From Cladocopium goreaui (lineage: Eukaryota > Sar > Dinophyceae > Suessiales > Symbiodiniaceae), in assembly GCA_947184155.2 (NCBI GenBank), contig CAMXCT020006636.1, forward strand, positions 212,944-276,943: DNA of 64,000 bases, given 5' to 3'. Below the pieces are notes generated by a model. That model saw nothing but the letters and a program-made list of their open reading frames with translations, was not told where the DNA came from and searched no databases. Shown piece by piece: positions 9,755 through 18,339 of this stretch. Positions within the stretch are counted from its first letter, which is position 1; each line of letters begins with the position of its first letter. The position numbers and the translations under genes were made by a program.

Positions 9755-10612
9755 ATGAGTGAGATACTCCCTCGGCCAACTCGTGGTGGAAAGACCGGAT
9801 TGAGAGAACTCAGACGCTGGTATCTCTTTCCCCTCACTCAAGCACACCACACGCTTGGACAAAAGTCGCAGTTGACGTCAAGCGAGGCTGACCTGTTTCA
9901 TCAGTTACATCGGGTCATCAAGTTTGCAGCAACATTGGGCAAGCGAATTGCGGATTATCAAGACTCAGAAGACTTCGCACGCGACGCGGGGTTGAGTGTG
10001 GAACACCTTGAACTTGTGTTTCGCCCTGGTTCGGCAGCAAGCGCTGCACCAGCTGCAGCTTTAGCCACAGGGCCGACACCGCCCAACCATCCGCCGCCAA
10101 GTAGGTCAAGATCACCCCGGCCTTCCTCATCGACTCGTCGGCAGCAAAGAGTTGGAGGGGCAACGCTGATTCAAGCAAGTGGTCCTAGGGAAGCAGCAGA
10201 CGATCTGCTTCAAGCTTTCGGCATCGAGGGTGGACATTCCAAACAGATTGCCTTAGCGCTTCTAGACTTCCACGGGGTCATTGATCTTGATTGGGAAGAA
10301 TCGTGCTCCATTGTTCGCACTTTGTCCCGAGAAGGTGTTTACATCGGGTGTTTATCTTTTTGCCGAGATCCAGACACCATTGAACACGTGCGAAGTTGCG
10401 TTGTTCAGCTTGCTCAGGAGACCAGAGTGACAATCCCAGTTGTCATCACGCCCAGGAGGGTGATCAGAGAGTGCAAAACCCCAGCTGACTGGTGCAAATC
10501 GGAGTTCCTAGAACAACTCCCTGTTGGCGAAAAGTTCTGGGTGTGCATCGACGACAAGTGGGGCATCATCAGCGACTGCACAGAAGGGTCTTGGCAGGTT
10601 CGCAATTCGTGA
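9755..10612 (+). CDS. copia ORF1: HAD-like domain protein
   Basis: The ATG at 9755 gives 285 residues; the frame is also open upstream to a TTG at 9722. The N-terminal half is helical and ends in a Pro/Ser/Arg-rich linker (about residues 100-130). The C-terminal third shows the order and spacing of haloacid-dehalogenase-superfamily motifs: LLDFHGVIDLD (motif I-like, D171, with His where the second Asp is usual), YIGCLSF (Ser about 201, motif II-like), a Lys near 248 in PADWCKSEF, and VCIDDKWG (motif IV-like DD at 266-267). HAD enzymes are phosphatases or related hydrolases; whether this one is active is unknown, given DxH in motif I. I know of no such protein as a standard copia part, so it may be a captured host domain or an element-specific ORF. 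It lies between the leader and the Gag ORFs on the same strand. Confidence 0.65.
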   Translation: MSEILPRPTRGGKTGLRELRRWYLFPLTQAHHTLGQKSQLTSSEADLFHQLHRVIKFAATLGKRIADYQDSEDFARDAGLSVEHLELVFRPGSAASAAPAAALATGPTPPNHPPPSRSRSPRPSSSTRRQQRVGGATLIQASGPREAADDLLQAFGIEGGHSKQIALALLDFHGVIDLDWEESCSIVRTLSREGVYIGCLSFCRDPDTIEHVRSCVVQLAQETRVTIPVVITPRRVIRECKTPADWCKSEFLEQLPVGEKFWVCIDDKWGIISDCTEGSWQVRNS

Positions 10613-11024
10613 GATTGATCCACTGCAATCAAGGGCTGAGACGCGCGATTGAGCAGTGGGAGGGTCGAGTAAAAGGGTCACACCAGTTGGTTATTGGGAG
10701 TGAGTACACTCTTCGGATTATTCCATAAAACAAAAAAAGAGGTTACATTCATCTTTTACTTTGTGTTCTCCTCATTCATTGAGTCGATCGAACCTTAGTA
10801 TTTGATTAATTGTTGCAAACCCACCAAGACAGATTGCGATTCCAATCTTCTCATTTGTTTTTTTTTGTGTTGTGTTCTCCTGCGAGGGATTTGGCATAAC
10901 CCCCGTTTTTCAGTTGACAGAACCTTCACATCTCCTGTGCTCGCATCCTGCGACCGGGATTGCGCAACAAAAAGGGCTCCAATTTTGGGGCGAGATTTGG
11001 GACGAAAACCAGATCAAATTTTCA
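10613..11024 (+). promoter_or_regulatory. inter-ORF region with splice-acceptor-like tract
   Basis: A pyrimidine-rich run at about 10846-10880 (CTTCTCATTTGTTTTTTTTT and TGTGTTGTGTTCTCC) ends in GCGAG at 10886, about 140 bases before the ORF2 ATG. This looks like a 3' splice acceptor that could serve trans-splicing of a leader or removal of an intron. It is not proven. Confidence 0.4.
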
Positions 11025-12029
11025 ATGTCGACTGGGTTTTCTCCACCTGAATCAAGTTCACTTTCCATATCATCTAGTTCACAGATGGTTTCCTCCACAG
11101 AACAGCCGATGGGGGAACGAGCTGCTGCCATGACAACTGTGGTTGAACACCAAGGGAATGCCAGCAGAAGTCACTCCCGACAACCATCCAGGGAATCAAG
11201 CAGGAGTTCTTCAGAAAGAAAAGGGGTTAAGAAATCCAATATCAATAGGAAAGGCAAACCCAAAGTTTTGACTGTATCAACCCAGAGCGCACATCCTGCG
11301 TCACCCAATGTAGGTGTTTTTGCAACTGCACCGGGTTTAGACAGTGCCTGTGCTGGTTTTCAACCTGGTTTTCATGACGATGACGAGTTCATGAACCCTC
11401 ATGGTAGTTTACCTGCACAAGGTCACATAGATCAGAGATCCATTCAACAACACCATCATGTTGATCAGACCTTTGTAGATCAAAGATCGGTCCATCAGCA
11501 TGTGCACATTGAGGATCAGCAGTCTCGACGGGAAGCAGACGAAGCCAGGGCAACAGCCCTCAACATCCAGGCGCAGGCTCAAAGGGCCGTGTTGGAGGCG
11601 GAGCATGTTGCAAACGGGTTAGCTTTTCAGGCAAATGTGGAGGCGAACAGGGTAGTGGAGTCAGCAACACGACAAGTGAATCAAATCATTGAAACAGCGT
11701 CATCTGAGAATGAAGAGTTGAGACAACAAAACATGCATCAACATCAAATCATTCAGACAGCGTCGGCCGAACATCAACGACAACAACATCAAATCAACTT
11801 GCAACAACAGATGATTCAAGCCTTGCAGGATCAGTTGATGCAACAGCAGAGGCAGATTGAACATTTGTTGACTGAGAGCCGAAATAGCGCGAATTTTGCT
11901 CATGATGTTCCACCCCCAGTTCATCCGTCACCAGTCCATGGAAGCCCAACATCCACATCAGGTAGGCCACCCAGGATTCCAACGCCAAAGGCACCGTCCG
12001 AGGCCTCTAGTGCGACAGCAGAGCTATGA
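11025..12029 (+). CDS. copia ORF2: Gln-rich coiled-coil protein
   Basis: The ATG at 11025 gives 334 residues; the same frame is open up to a GTG at 10872. The N-terminal part is Ser-rich and disordered, with a basic KKSNINRKGKPK patch. A histidine/glutamine-rich segment (QRSIQQHHHVDQ, repeated loosely) follows. Residues about 166-287 are heptad-like and Ala/Glu/Gln-rich (EARATALNIQAQAQRAVLEA), predicting a long coiled coil. Its stop codon overlaps the ORF3 start as ATGA (12026-12029), so re-initiation or stop-start coupling is possible. It may be a Gag-associated structural or assembly protein; no enzymatic motif is seen. Confidence 0.6.
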   Translation: MSTGFSPPESSSLSISSSSQMVSSTEQPMGERAAAMTTVVEHQGNASRSHSRQPSRESSRSSSERKGVKKSNINRKGKPKVLTVSTQSAHPASPNVGVFATAPGLDSACAGFQPGFHDDDEFMNPHGSLPAQGHIDQRSIQQHHHVDQTFVDQRSVHQHVHIEDQQSRREADEARATALNIQAQAQRAVLEAEHVANGLAFQANVEANRVVESATRQVNQIIETASSENEELRQQNMHQHQIIQTASAEHQRQQHQINLQQQMIQALQDQLMQQQRQIEHLLTESRNSANFAHDVPPPVHPSPVHGSPTSTSGRPPRIPTPKAPSEASSATAEL

Positions 12030-13399
12030 AGTCCATGCAGGACCAGATCAACCAATTGGCTGGTTCTCGCATGTCACAACCATCACCTCCAAATAATTTC
12101 GGTTTTCATGAGGGTTCCCACCAGGCGTTCGCCTCACGCGACCCTGGAGATGGAGGGGACGATGACGATGATGACGATGATGATGGTAGTGATGATCCTG
12201 ATGCGGATGAGTCATGGCATGGTCAGGCACAGCCTTTGATTGTTGCAAGACAGGGGATCCAAAACGGGGGCGAAGGAGGACCACCAGGGGATGATCCACC
12301 AAGAGGGAATGGTAACCCATATGGTGATTTTATGCCGGGTGGTGCTTTCATTGGGGATGAGGACAACATCTATAGGGGAAAGGATTTGTCAAACCTGTCA
12401 GTGCCGAGTCTTCCAAGGGATGCTTCAGCCTTTCGGGGTTGGAGGAACTCGCTGATAGCAAAGCTGTCATCCATCGACAGGACGGGCCTGGGAGTCATCA
12501 TGAGATGGGCTCAGACGGCCTTTGAACCTTCGAATGAACAAATCCTTTTTCACCTTGAGAACTTTTCTGATGGCTTGCCTCGTTTGGATGCATGGCTGGC
12601 TGGGCAACTCAGTGAACCAAAGCACATGTCAGGGAACATTGGCATGAGGTTTCAGGGCTATCTTGAAAGAGCCCAGCTCCAGGCTGTGCCATTGAAGGGT
12701 CGCAGAATGTTGCATGAGGTTTCGAAAGCTTTTGCCTTGGATCGCATGAGGGGTTCACAGCTGACACAGCAGGCTCTTCTTGAGCTCCCGTTGGATTCTT
12801 TTGCGCAGTCTGATCTGCGTCTCTTCTATGATCGTGTAGAGTTCATTCTCAACAGCATCCAGCCAAACATGCAGCCATCAGAGCAAACCAAGTATATTTT
12901 CTTGTTCGAAAGATTGAAGAAATGCAACGGCATGAGAAGACACATTGATCGTATTAGGGACAGTGGTGTCAATTCTCAGAAGCGTTCTTTTGGTTGGCTT
13001 TGGAACCGTTTTGGTGAATACCTTGATGAGTTGAAAGAAGACACCAACCAAGAGTCTGTCAAGAAGTCGCTGACCACAACGGCAAAGCCAAGCAATCCAA
13101 AGGATGGCAGTGGTCGGGCTTCTGCACTTCCATCACCTCCGGCAAAGCCGGATCCTTCTGCGAAAGCAGCCGTGGCACCGCCTGCGAAGTCGTCACCTAA
13201 GCCGCCTCCGCCAAAGAGCTCAAAGGGTAAAGGTGGGGATGCCAAAGGTAAAGGTAAAGGTGATAGCAAAGCCAAAGGCAAAGATGGGAAAGGTCAGGGG
13301 GGTCCAAAGATTCCAAGCCCAAGAGCAAAGCTCCATGTATCTTTTTCCCACAGGGGACATGCAATAGGGGTGACTCGTGTCCATTTTCTCACGATATGA
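12026..13399 (+). CDS. gag: copia ORF3: Gag-like protein
   Basis: This 457-codon frame starts in an ATGA overlap with ORF2. After a short Gln-rich start comes an acidic run (nine Asp in a row near residues 42-55), then a Gly/Pro linker. A folded region of about 210 residues (LSNLSVPSLPRDASAFRGWR to the FGEYLDEL helix) resembles UBN2/copia Gag capsid regions. The C-terminus is Lys/Gly/Pro-rich (KGKGGDAKGKGKGDSKAKGK) and suits RNA binding. The expected zinc finger is not in this frame: after GGGGGG at 13297-13302 the -1 frame encodes it and continues into Pol. The last 30 or so codons of this frame are therefore probably out of the natural path. Confidence 0.75.
   Translation: MKSMQDQINQLAGSRMSQPSPPNNFGFHEGSHQAFASRDPGDGGDDDDDDDDDGSDDPDADESWHGQAQPLIVARQGIQNGGEGGPPGDDPPRGNGNPYGDFMPGGAFIGDEDNIYRGKDLSNLSVPSLPRDASAFRGWRNSLIAKLSSIDRTGLGVIMRWAQTAFEPSNEQILFHLENFSDGLPRLDAWLAGQLSEPKHMSGNIGMRFQGYLERAQLQAVPLKGRRMLHEVSKAFALDRMRGSQLTQQALLELPLDSFAQSDLRLFYDRVEFILNSIQPNMQPSEQTKYIFLFERLKKCNGMRRHIDRIRDSGVNSQKRSFGWLWNRFGEYLDELKEDTNQESVKKSLTTTAKPSNPKDGSGRASALPSPPAKPDPSAKAAVAPPAKSSPKPPPPKSSKGKGGDAKGKGKGDSKAKGKDGKGQGGPKIPSPRAKLHVSFSHRGHAIGVTRVHFLTI
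13297..13303 (+). promoter_or_regulatory. G GGG GGT slippery heptamer at the Gag-Pol frame switch
   Basis: In the Gag frame the codons are CAG GGG GGT, which fits the X XXY YYZ pattern for -1 ribosomal frameshifting. A -1 shift here reads on through KDSKPKSKAP into the zinc finger and Pol without a stop. A 1-base loss in the G run would look the same, so programmed shifting is inferred. Confidence 0.5.
13336..13392 (+). other. CCCH zinc finger encoded in the Pol frame upstream of the Pol ATG
   Basis: In frame 1, the frame of Pol, these bases read CIFFPQGTCNRGDSCPFSH, a C-x7-C-x5-C-x3-H finger, followed directly by DMIDGEQ, where M is the apparent Pol start at 13396. The finger is a nucleic-acid-binding motif expected at the end of Gag. 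Its frame shows that the ATG at 13396 is internal to a Gag-Pol reading path. Confidence 0.8.
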
Positions 13400-16300
13400 T
13401 CGATGGGGAACAGGCACCACAGGGCAAGGCCCAAACAAAGGCCACTGCAGCGCCAAAGGCCAAGACTGCAGCAGCTGTTGCTTTTGCATCACTTCCTTCT
13501 GCATCCGCCTCATCTGAGTCGATTATGACTGCAGTCGTGCGCGCGTGCACAGCGCCACTGCGGTATTTCGCTCACATCTTTGCATGCGTAGTGCCAGTGC
13601 TGCATTCCAGTGTGGCGCACACCCAGATTTCAAAGAACACAGCATCGTCGTGGTTTTGTGTTGATTGGATTGCAGACTCAGGTGCCGGTAGGAGTTTGGG
13701 AAGTGTTTCGTCACTTGAGGCGGGTGGGATTCCCAGTGGGTTGATCGAAGACAACGCCACCACCACGGAGTTTCCCATTGATTTCGCCACAGGTGGAGGT
13801 GCAAGAAGAGGGGACCAGACCATTGGATATGAGGGTGATGTATTTGGTCATACCAACGCATATCTTCTCCCAAAGGATTGTCCATTGGTTCGCAGTCTCG
13901 GGGAAATAGTCAACCAACAAAATCGACCATTTATTTGGCTGCCTGGTGAACTGCCATTCTTTGTGAATAGCGTTGATCTTCTTCAGATAGCATGTTCCCA
14001 TGAGGACCGCATAGTGGCTCACCGTGTTGAAGAAAATGTGCTAATTTTCCGGGAAAACATCAAGATTGTTCCTGGGATGCCGGGCGAAGCCAAAGGCTCC
14101 AAAACGGACACGCCCGACTCAGCAGTTTCAATACTCGAGCCGGATGAGGGCTCCAAAATTGGGGCGAAAGAGGGCTCCGAAATTGGGGCGCCGGCATCGG
14201 ATGCAGACTCTGAAGGCGGGGTAGAGTGGATCACAGCTGAGATAAAGCGTGCACGATCTATTGAGCATCGGTTGGCCCATTTTCCAAAGAGCAGTCAATG
14301 TTTGGATTGTAAAATAGCTAAGTGCTACAAGAAACGTGTTTCCAAGACACGAGAGTACGAACTTCTTGATCGGGGCCTTGATCCTGTGAAAGCTTTCGGG
14401 GAAAGGATTGCTGTAGACTTTATTGTTGTTAGTAAGACTGCTGAATCCAAAACTGATCACTATGTTCTCATGATTCGCGATGAATGGTCAGGTTTTCTCC
14501 AGGGCATTCCCATGTTTTCACGTGATGGGGATCTCATCGTTTCTCACATCAAGAAGTTTCTTGGACCGCGTGTTTCAGCCAACACTCTTGTTTGTAAAGC
14601 AGATGCAGCCAAAGAGTTTCAGTATGCAGCCGGACAGCTTGGAGCATACTATGAGCCAACACTCGAGAGGTATTGGCCGCATAACTCACGGCTAGAACGG
14701 GACATTCGAACTTTTCAGGAGTCAGTGAGAGCAACTCACTTGTCTTCTGGCTTTGCTGCGTATCCATCCTTGTGGCCAATCACCGTGCAATACTGCACAG
14801 TATCGCTTGCATTAGGATGGAATCAGCCCGATGTTGAACCACCCGAAGGGGAAAGACACTTGACACGCCTTGAGGCAGCTTCAGGTCAAAGATTTGATGG
14901 GCCACATTGGTTGTTGGGTCAGTTGGTTTATTACAGGGTCAGTGATCGCACAAAGCTCCACAAGTTTTCTGGTTCTTGTGTTCCGGGGATCTTTGCAGGA
15001 TGGCGTCTTGAGAATGGATGTCGTTACAGGGGGGTTGTGTTGATTTTGGATTATGAGAAAGTTCGCACTCAGGCCAAAGGTTTTGAAAATCTGATTGCGG
15101 TACCACAAGAAGAGGTAGTCTTTGATGATCATCTAACTTTACCACTGAAAGTTGCTCACAGAGAATCGCTCACTAAGTTCAACACAGAAGATCCATCAAA
15201 GATTCCACCCATCAGCATTCCCTTCAGTGATGAACCCATCGAGCTTCCAGCCAGGACCCGTGCCGAGTACATCACATTGGATCGTCTCATCAAGTATGGT
15301 GGCACTGATGACTGCAGAGGTTGTGAGATGCTCACCTCGAGACATTCCAAGGCATGTAGGGATAGGTTCAATCGCCTCATCCGTGCAGACAAGCCAGTGC
15401 CGGTTGAGGCAAAGCCTCGGCCTGTATCTGCAGATGATATTCGCGATGGTCAAGGGTCTGGGTCGCCAACGTTCGCTTTACGCGACTTGGCAGAACCCGG
15501 GCTTGAAGATGACCTCGTTCCTGAATGTCCGCCGCCAGATGCTGACGAAGCAGCACCGTCGCCAGGGTACGAGCCTAGCATCTTGGCAGATGATGAGGCC
15601 CCACCAATCGAAGGTATGATTGCCGCTTCGCAATCACACGAGGTGTGGGGAGGCCTATCCCGAATCAGACGCCTTTCAACTGACCTCCCTGGGGTTGGGG
15701 TGTTGTATGAATATGCTTGCAGTGGGGACTCATTGATTGGGGAAATAATACCACAATACGATATCAAAGTTGTTCGGTTGAGCAAGGATGTCATAGACCT
15801 TAGCAATTTCCAACATGTTCTTCAGGTTGTCGAGCAGTTGAAGTCCCATCATGGCGCAGACATTTGGATTTCACTTCCTTGCGACCCGTGGTCCAACCTG
15901 CAAGAACTCAACATTCACCGCCTTGGGGAATCCTTTCTGAATGATCTCACCCAAAAACAGGAGCACTCCTCATACATGGTGGATTTAGCTTTACAGGTTG
16001 GGGAATATGTGATCACTCACAATGGTCGCTTCGTCTGGGAATGGCCGACCTACTGCAAAGGATGGCGACTTCCAAACCTCGTCGAATTTTGCAGGCGGCA
16101 CCAGCTCATGATGGTGCAGTTTCATGGGTGTATGCTCCAGCTGAAGGGCAAACAAAACAAGTTATTGAAGAAACCATGGATGTTGGCCACCAATGATCGT
16201 AGAATCGTTGAGTTGTTTGCGGAAATGCAGTGCAACCACACAGCAGAGCAACATGAGCCATGTGAGGGAGGCAATGCTGCTAAAACCGCATTTTACACCA

Positions 16301-17034
16301 TCCCATTTGTGAACCTTGTTGCCGAAGCCTTATTTCCTAAGCAGTTCTATTCGTCACACATCCCAGCTCTAGGTTGTCAGCCAGCCCAAGAACAGGATCA
16401 CTGTGATGAGCTTGGAACTGATGTACAGGCATTTGGTTTAGTGACCAAGGCACTCAATCGTAGCCAGTGGAGCACAGATCCACGTGCTTTGGCAGCCATC
16501 GAAAAAGAGTGCCAAGGACTACGCTCGAACGAGACATGGGATGATTCGACAGGTTGTGATCTTGATCAGTTGATATTCCAATCAAAAGCCTTAGGTCAGA
16601 ATGTTCGTATTGCTGAACTTTTGGTTTTGTGCGGTATCAAGCACGCTGAACTTGATGAATCCAAACATAAATATAAGGGAAGAATTGTATACAGGGGTGA
16701 CAAAGTGTTTACACAAAATGGGGACATCGTTCTCTTCACTGAAGTGTCCACATCACCAACTACACTGATAGCCCTGAATGTTTGCCTATGGTGGGGCGCC
16801 CTTGAAGGGCATGCTACATCAACTGCAGACGCAGTGCAAGCATTCTTGCAGAGCTACCTTCCTGAAGATGAGCTCACGTTCGTTATTTTGCCACGGCAAT
16901 TGTGGCTGAGCCAGTGGAAATCCAAATTCAATGGCAGAGTTGCCGTGAGGCTTCGAAAGTCCTTATACGGACATCCGCAGGCTGGCCGCCTATGGCAAGA
17001 GTTTTTGGAGACCCGGATCTCCAGAATTGGATAG
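13396..17034 (+). CDS. pol: copia Pol: protease, integrase, methyltransferase-like domain, RT N-terminal part
   Basis: The frame has 1212 codons from ATG 13396, which overlaps the Gag stop as ATGA; in-frame sequence continues upstream to the zinc finger. Domains: aspartic protease motif WIADSGAGR (DSG at 94-96). Integrase zinc site H291-x3-H295-x6-C302-x2-C305 and catalytic triad D341 (AVDF), D403 (KADAAKEF), E434 (SRLERDI). A domain at about 765-960 resembles cytosine-methyltransferase folds (YEYACSGDSLIGE; ISLPCDPWSN with C829; later FVWEWPTYCKGW). Reverse transcriptase follows from about 1100, with motif A TADAVQAFLQS (D1145) and KSLYGHPQAGRLWQ. The frame ends at TAG 17032 inside RT, and the YVDD part lies in the next frame. 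It would act in cytoplasmic particles and, for the integrase, in the nucleus. Some residues between the two RT halves seem missing. Confidence 0.88.
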   Translation: MIDGEQAPQGKAQTKATAAPKAKTAAAVAFASLPSASASSESIMTAVVRACTAPLRYFAHIFACVVPVLHSSVAHTQISKNTASSWFCVDWIADSGAGRSLGSVSSLEAGGIPSGLIEDNATTTEFPIDFATGGGARRGDQTIGYEGDVFGHTNAYLLPKDCPLVRSLGEIVNQQNRPFIWLPGELPFFVNSVDLLQIACSHEDRIVAHRVEENVLIFRENIKIVPGMPGEAKGSKTDTPDSAVSILEPDEGSKIGAKEGSEIGAPASDADSEGGVEWITAEIKRARSIEHRLAHFPKSSQCLDCKIAKCYKKRVSKTREYELLDRGLDPVKAFGERIAVDFIVVSKTAESKTDHYVLMIRDEWSGFLQGIPMFSRDGDLIVSHIKKFLGPRVSANTLVCKADAAKEFQYAAGQLGAYYEPTLERYWPHNSRLERDIRTFQESVRATHLSSGFAAYPSLWPITVQYCTVSLALGWNQPDVEPPEGERHLTRLEAASGQRFDGPHWLLGQLVYYRVSDRTKLHKFSGSCVPGIFAGWRLENGCRYRGVVLILDYEKVRTQAKGFENLIAVPQEEVVFDDHLTLPLKVAHRESLTKFNTEDPSKIPPISIPFSDEPIELPARTRAEYITLDRLIKYGGTDDCRGCEMLTSRHSKACRDRFNRLIRADKPVPVEAKPRPVSADDIRDGQGSGSPTFALRDLAEPGLEDDLVPECPPPDADEAAPSPGYEPSILADDEAPPIEGMIAASQSHEVWGGLSRIRRLSTDLPGVGVLYEYACSGDSLIGEIIPQYDIKVVRLSKDVIDLSNFQHVLQVVEQLKSHHGADIWISLPCDPWSNLQELNIHRLGESFLNDLTQKQEHSSYMVDLALQVGEYVITHNGRFVWEWPTYCKGWRLPNLVEFCRRHQLMMVQFHGCMLQLKGKQNKLLKKPWMLATNDRRIVELFAEMQCNHTAEQHEPCEGGNAAKTAFYTIPFVNLVAEALFPKQFYSSHIPALGCQPAQEQDHCDELGTDVQAFGLVTKALNRSQWSTDPRALAAIEKECQGLRSNETWDDSTGCDLDQLIFQSKALGQNVRIAELLVLCGIKHAELDESKHKYKGRIVYRGDKVFTQNGDIVLFTEVSTSPTTLIALNVCLWWGALEGHATSTADAVQAFLQSYLPEDELTFVILPRQLWLSQWKSKFNGRVAVRLRKSLYGHPQAGRLWQEFLETRISRIG

Positions 17035-18097
17035 CAACTTTCTGTTTAACCTTGATGGCCACAGAATGCTTCTCAACATTTATGTCGATGACCTGACACT
17101 ATCAGGAGCTTCGCATCTGCATACCAAGTTTTGGCAGCGGTTTTCTGAACTCATCAAGATCGAGGATCCGCAAACCTTGCTTCCAAACAATGCAGTGCTC
17201 ATTTTGGGTCGTTTGCATGAACTTGAAACCCCACAAACCATAGTTATGTCCATGGTTGGATATGCTGATCAATTCGTGCAGTTATATCTTGAAATCACTG
17301 GTGTTGATCCGAAATCATTGCGTAAGGTTGCTACTCCTCACATCAATGATAGCACGCTAGCTGACGCTTTGTACGAACAACCAGGATCCATGAAACCACA
17401 TGCATCAAAGGTGCTGATGAAGGGTCTCTGGTTGGCAAGACTTTGTCGACCAGACATTAGTTTTTCAGTAGGCAGGCTGGCGAGCAGGATCACAGTATGG
17501 AGCCGAGCAGAAGACGTTCATCTCCACCGCCTTGTGGCATACGTGCACTGGACTAGGGAGTATAAAATGATATGTCAAGCTGGCACACTTAGTGACACAG
17601 AGCTACATGTATATGCAGATGCTGACCTCGCATCATGCGTGCATACTGCGCGATCAACGTCCGGCATGATGATTTTTCTCTCTTCTGGAGCTTCGCGTTG
17701 GCCGATCGCATGGAACTCGCGACGCCAAACGTCAGTCGCTCCTTCGACAACAGAGGCAGAGATAATTTCAATGGCTGGAGCAGTGTTTTCCGAAGGACAG
17801 CCTTTGCTTGATTTGCTCGGCCAGCTCCTTGGTCGTCAAATCACAATGCGACTCAAAGAGGACAACGCTGCAACCTTGTCCATCCTACACTCAGGGTACT
17901 CGGTTAAGTTACGACATGCATCACGCACTCATCGCATTGATTTGGCTAGCCTTGCCGAGCTCATCAATGAGCGACACATGCAGCCAGAACATGTGAACTC
18001 TGAAGACCAATCAGCAGATGCACTAACAAAGGTAATTCAACCGATGCTTTGGGATCGACTACTTCAACTACTGAGTGTCCGACAATCTACACCTTAG
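17030..18097 (+). pseudogene. pol: copia Pol C-terminal part: RT catalytic YVDD and RNase H, frame-shifted
   Basis: This frame continues RT as SNFLFNLDGHRMLLNIYVDD, with the catalytic YVDD at 17081-17092, then the connection region and RNase H. The RNase H acidic residues are visible in VYADAD, STTEAEI, KEDNAA and SADALTK, and the copia-typical RSTSGMMIFLSSGA is present. There is no ATG near its start; it must be expressed by frameshifting from 13396-17034 or is cut off by mutation. Compared with copia RTs I recall, roughly a dozen residues between the LWQEFLE helix and SNFLF are absent, which favours a small deletion that also shifted the frame. It stops just before the polypurine tract. Confidence 0.85.
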
Positions 18098-18132
18098 ACT
18101 TGTCAGGGTGTTGTCCGCTCGCCACTCAAAAT

Positions 18133-18140
18133 GAGGGGGG
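18133..18140 (+). promoter_or_regulatory. polypurine tract
   Basis: GAGGGGGG lies immediately before the 3' LTR, the normal position for priming of plus-strand DNA. Confidence 0.75.
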
Positions 18141-18334
18141 AGTTGAATGGGACATACACTTCTGGTACATAACATTTCTCAGGCGTAGCAGGACTAGGAA
18201 ACTTAAAAGTCATGCTTTTACCCACTGCTTGACCCGTGGTTTCACATAGTTCAATATGTTAATTTTGGCTCAAGTAAAACAGTCCGGTGTCTTGGTTTGC
18301 GCGGGTACCGGGTGAGTTTTGCATTCAAATAACT
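18141..18334 (+). repeat. 3' LTR
   Basis: This is 194 bp, base-for-base like 8992-9185 by eye, including ATTTTGGCTCAAG at 18262-18274. AACCC follows at 18335-18339. Confidence 0.93.
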
Positions 18335-18339
18335 AACCC

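Larger units (their letters stand above)
8992..18334 (+). mobile_element. Ty1/copia LTR retrotransposon, 9.3 kb, recent insertion
   Basis: Two 194-bp LTRs that I read as identical (8992-9185 and 18141-18334) bound the element, flanked by AACCC duplications. The interior has a primer-binding-like site, a polypurine tract and, in order, a HAD-like ORF, a coiled-coil ORF, Gag, and Pol with protease, integrase, methyltransferase-like, RT and RNase H parts. The integrase-before-RT order places it in Ty1/copia. Identical LTRs imply recent insertion. Pol is nevertheless split by a frame change at 17030, so this copy may need a helper, or the break may be a sequence error. Confidence 0.92.
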
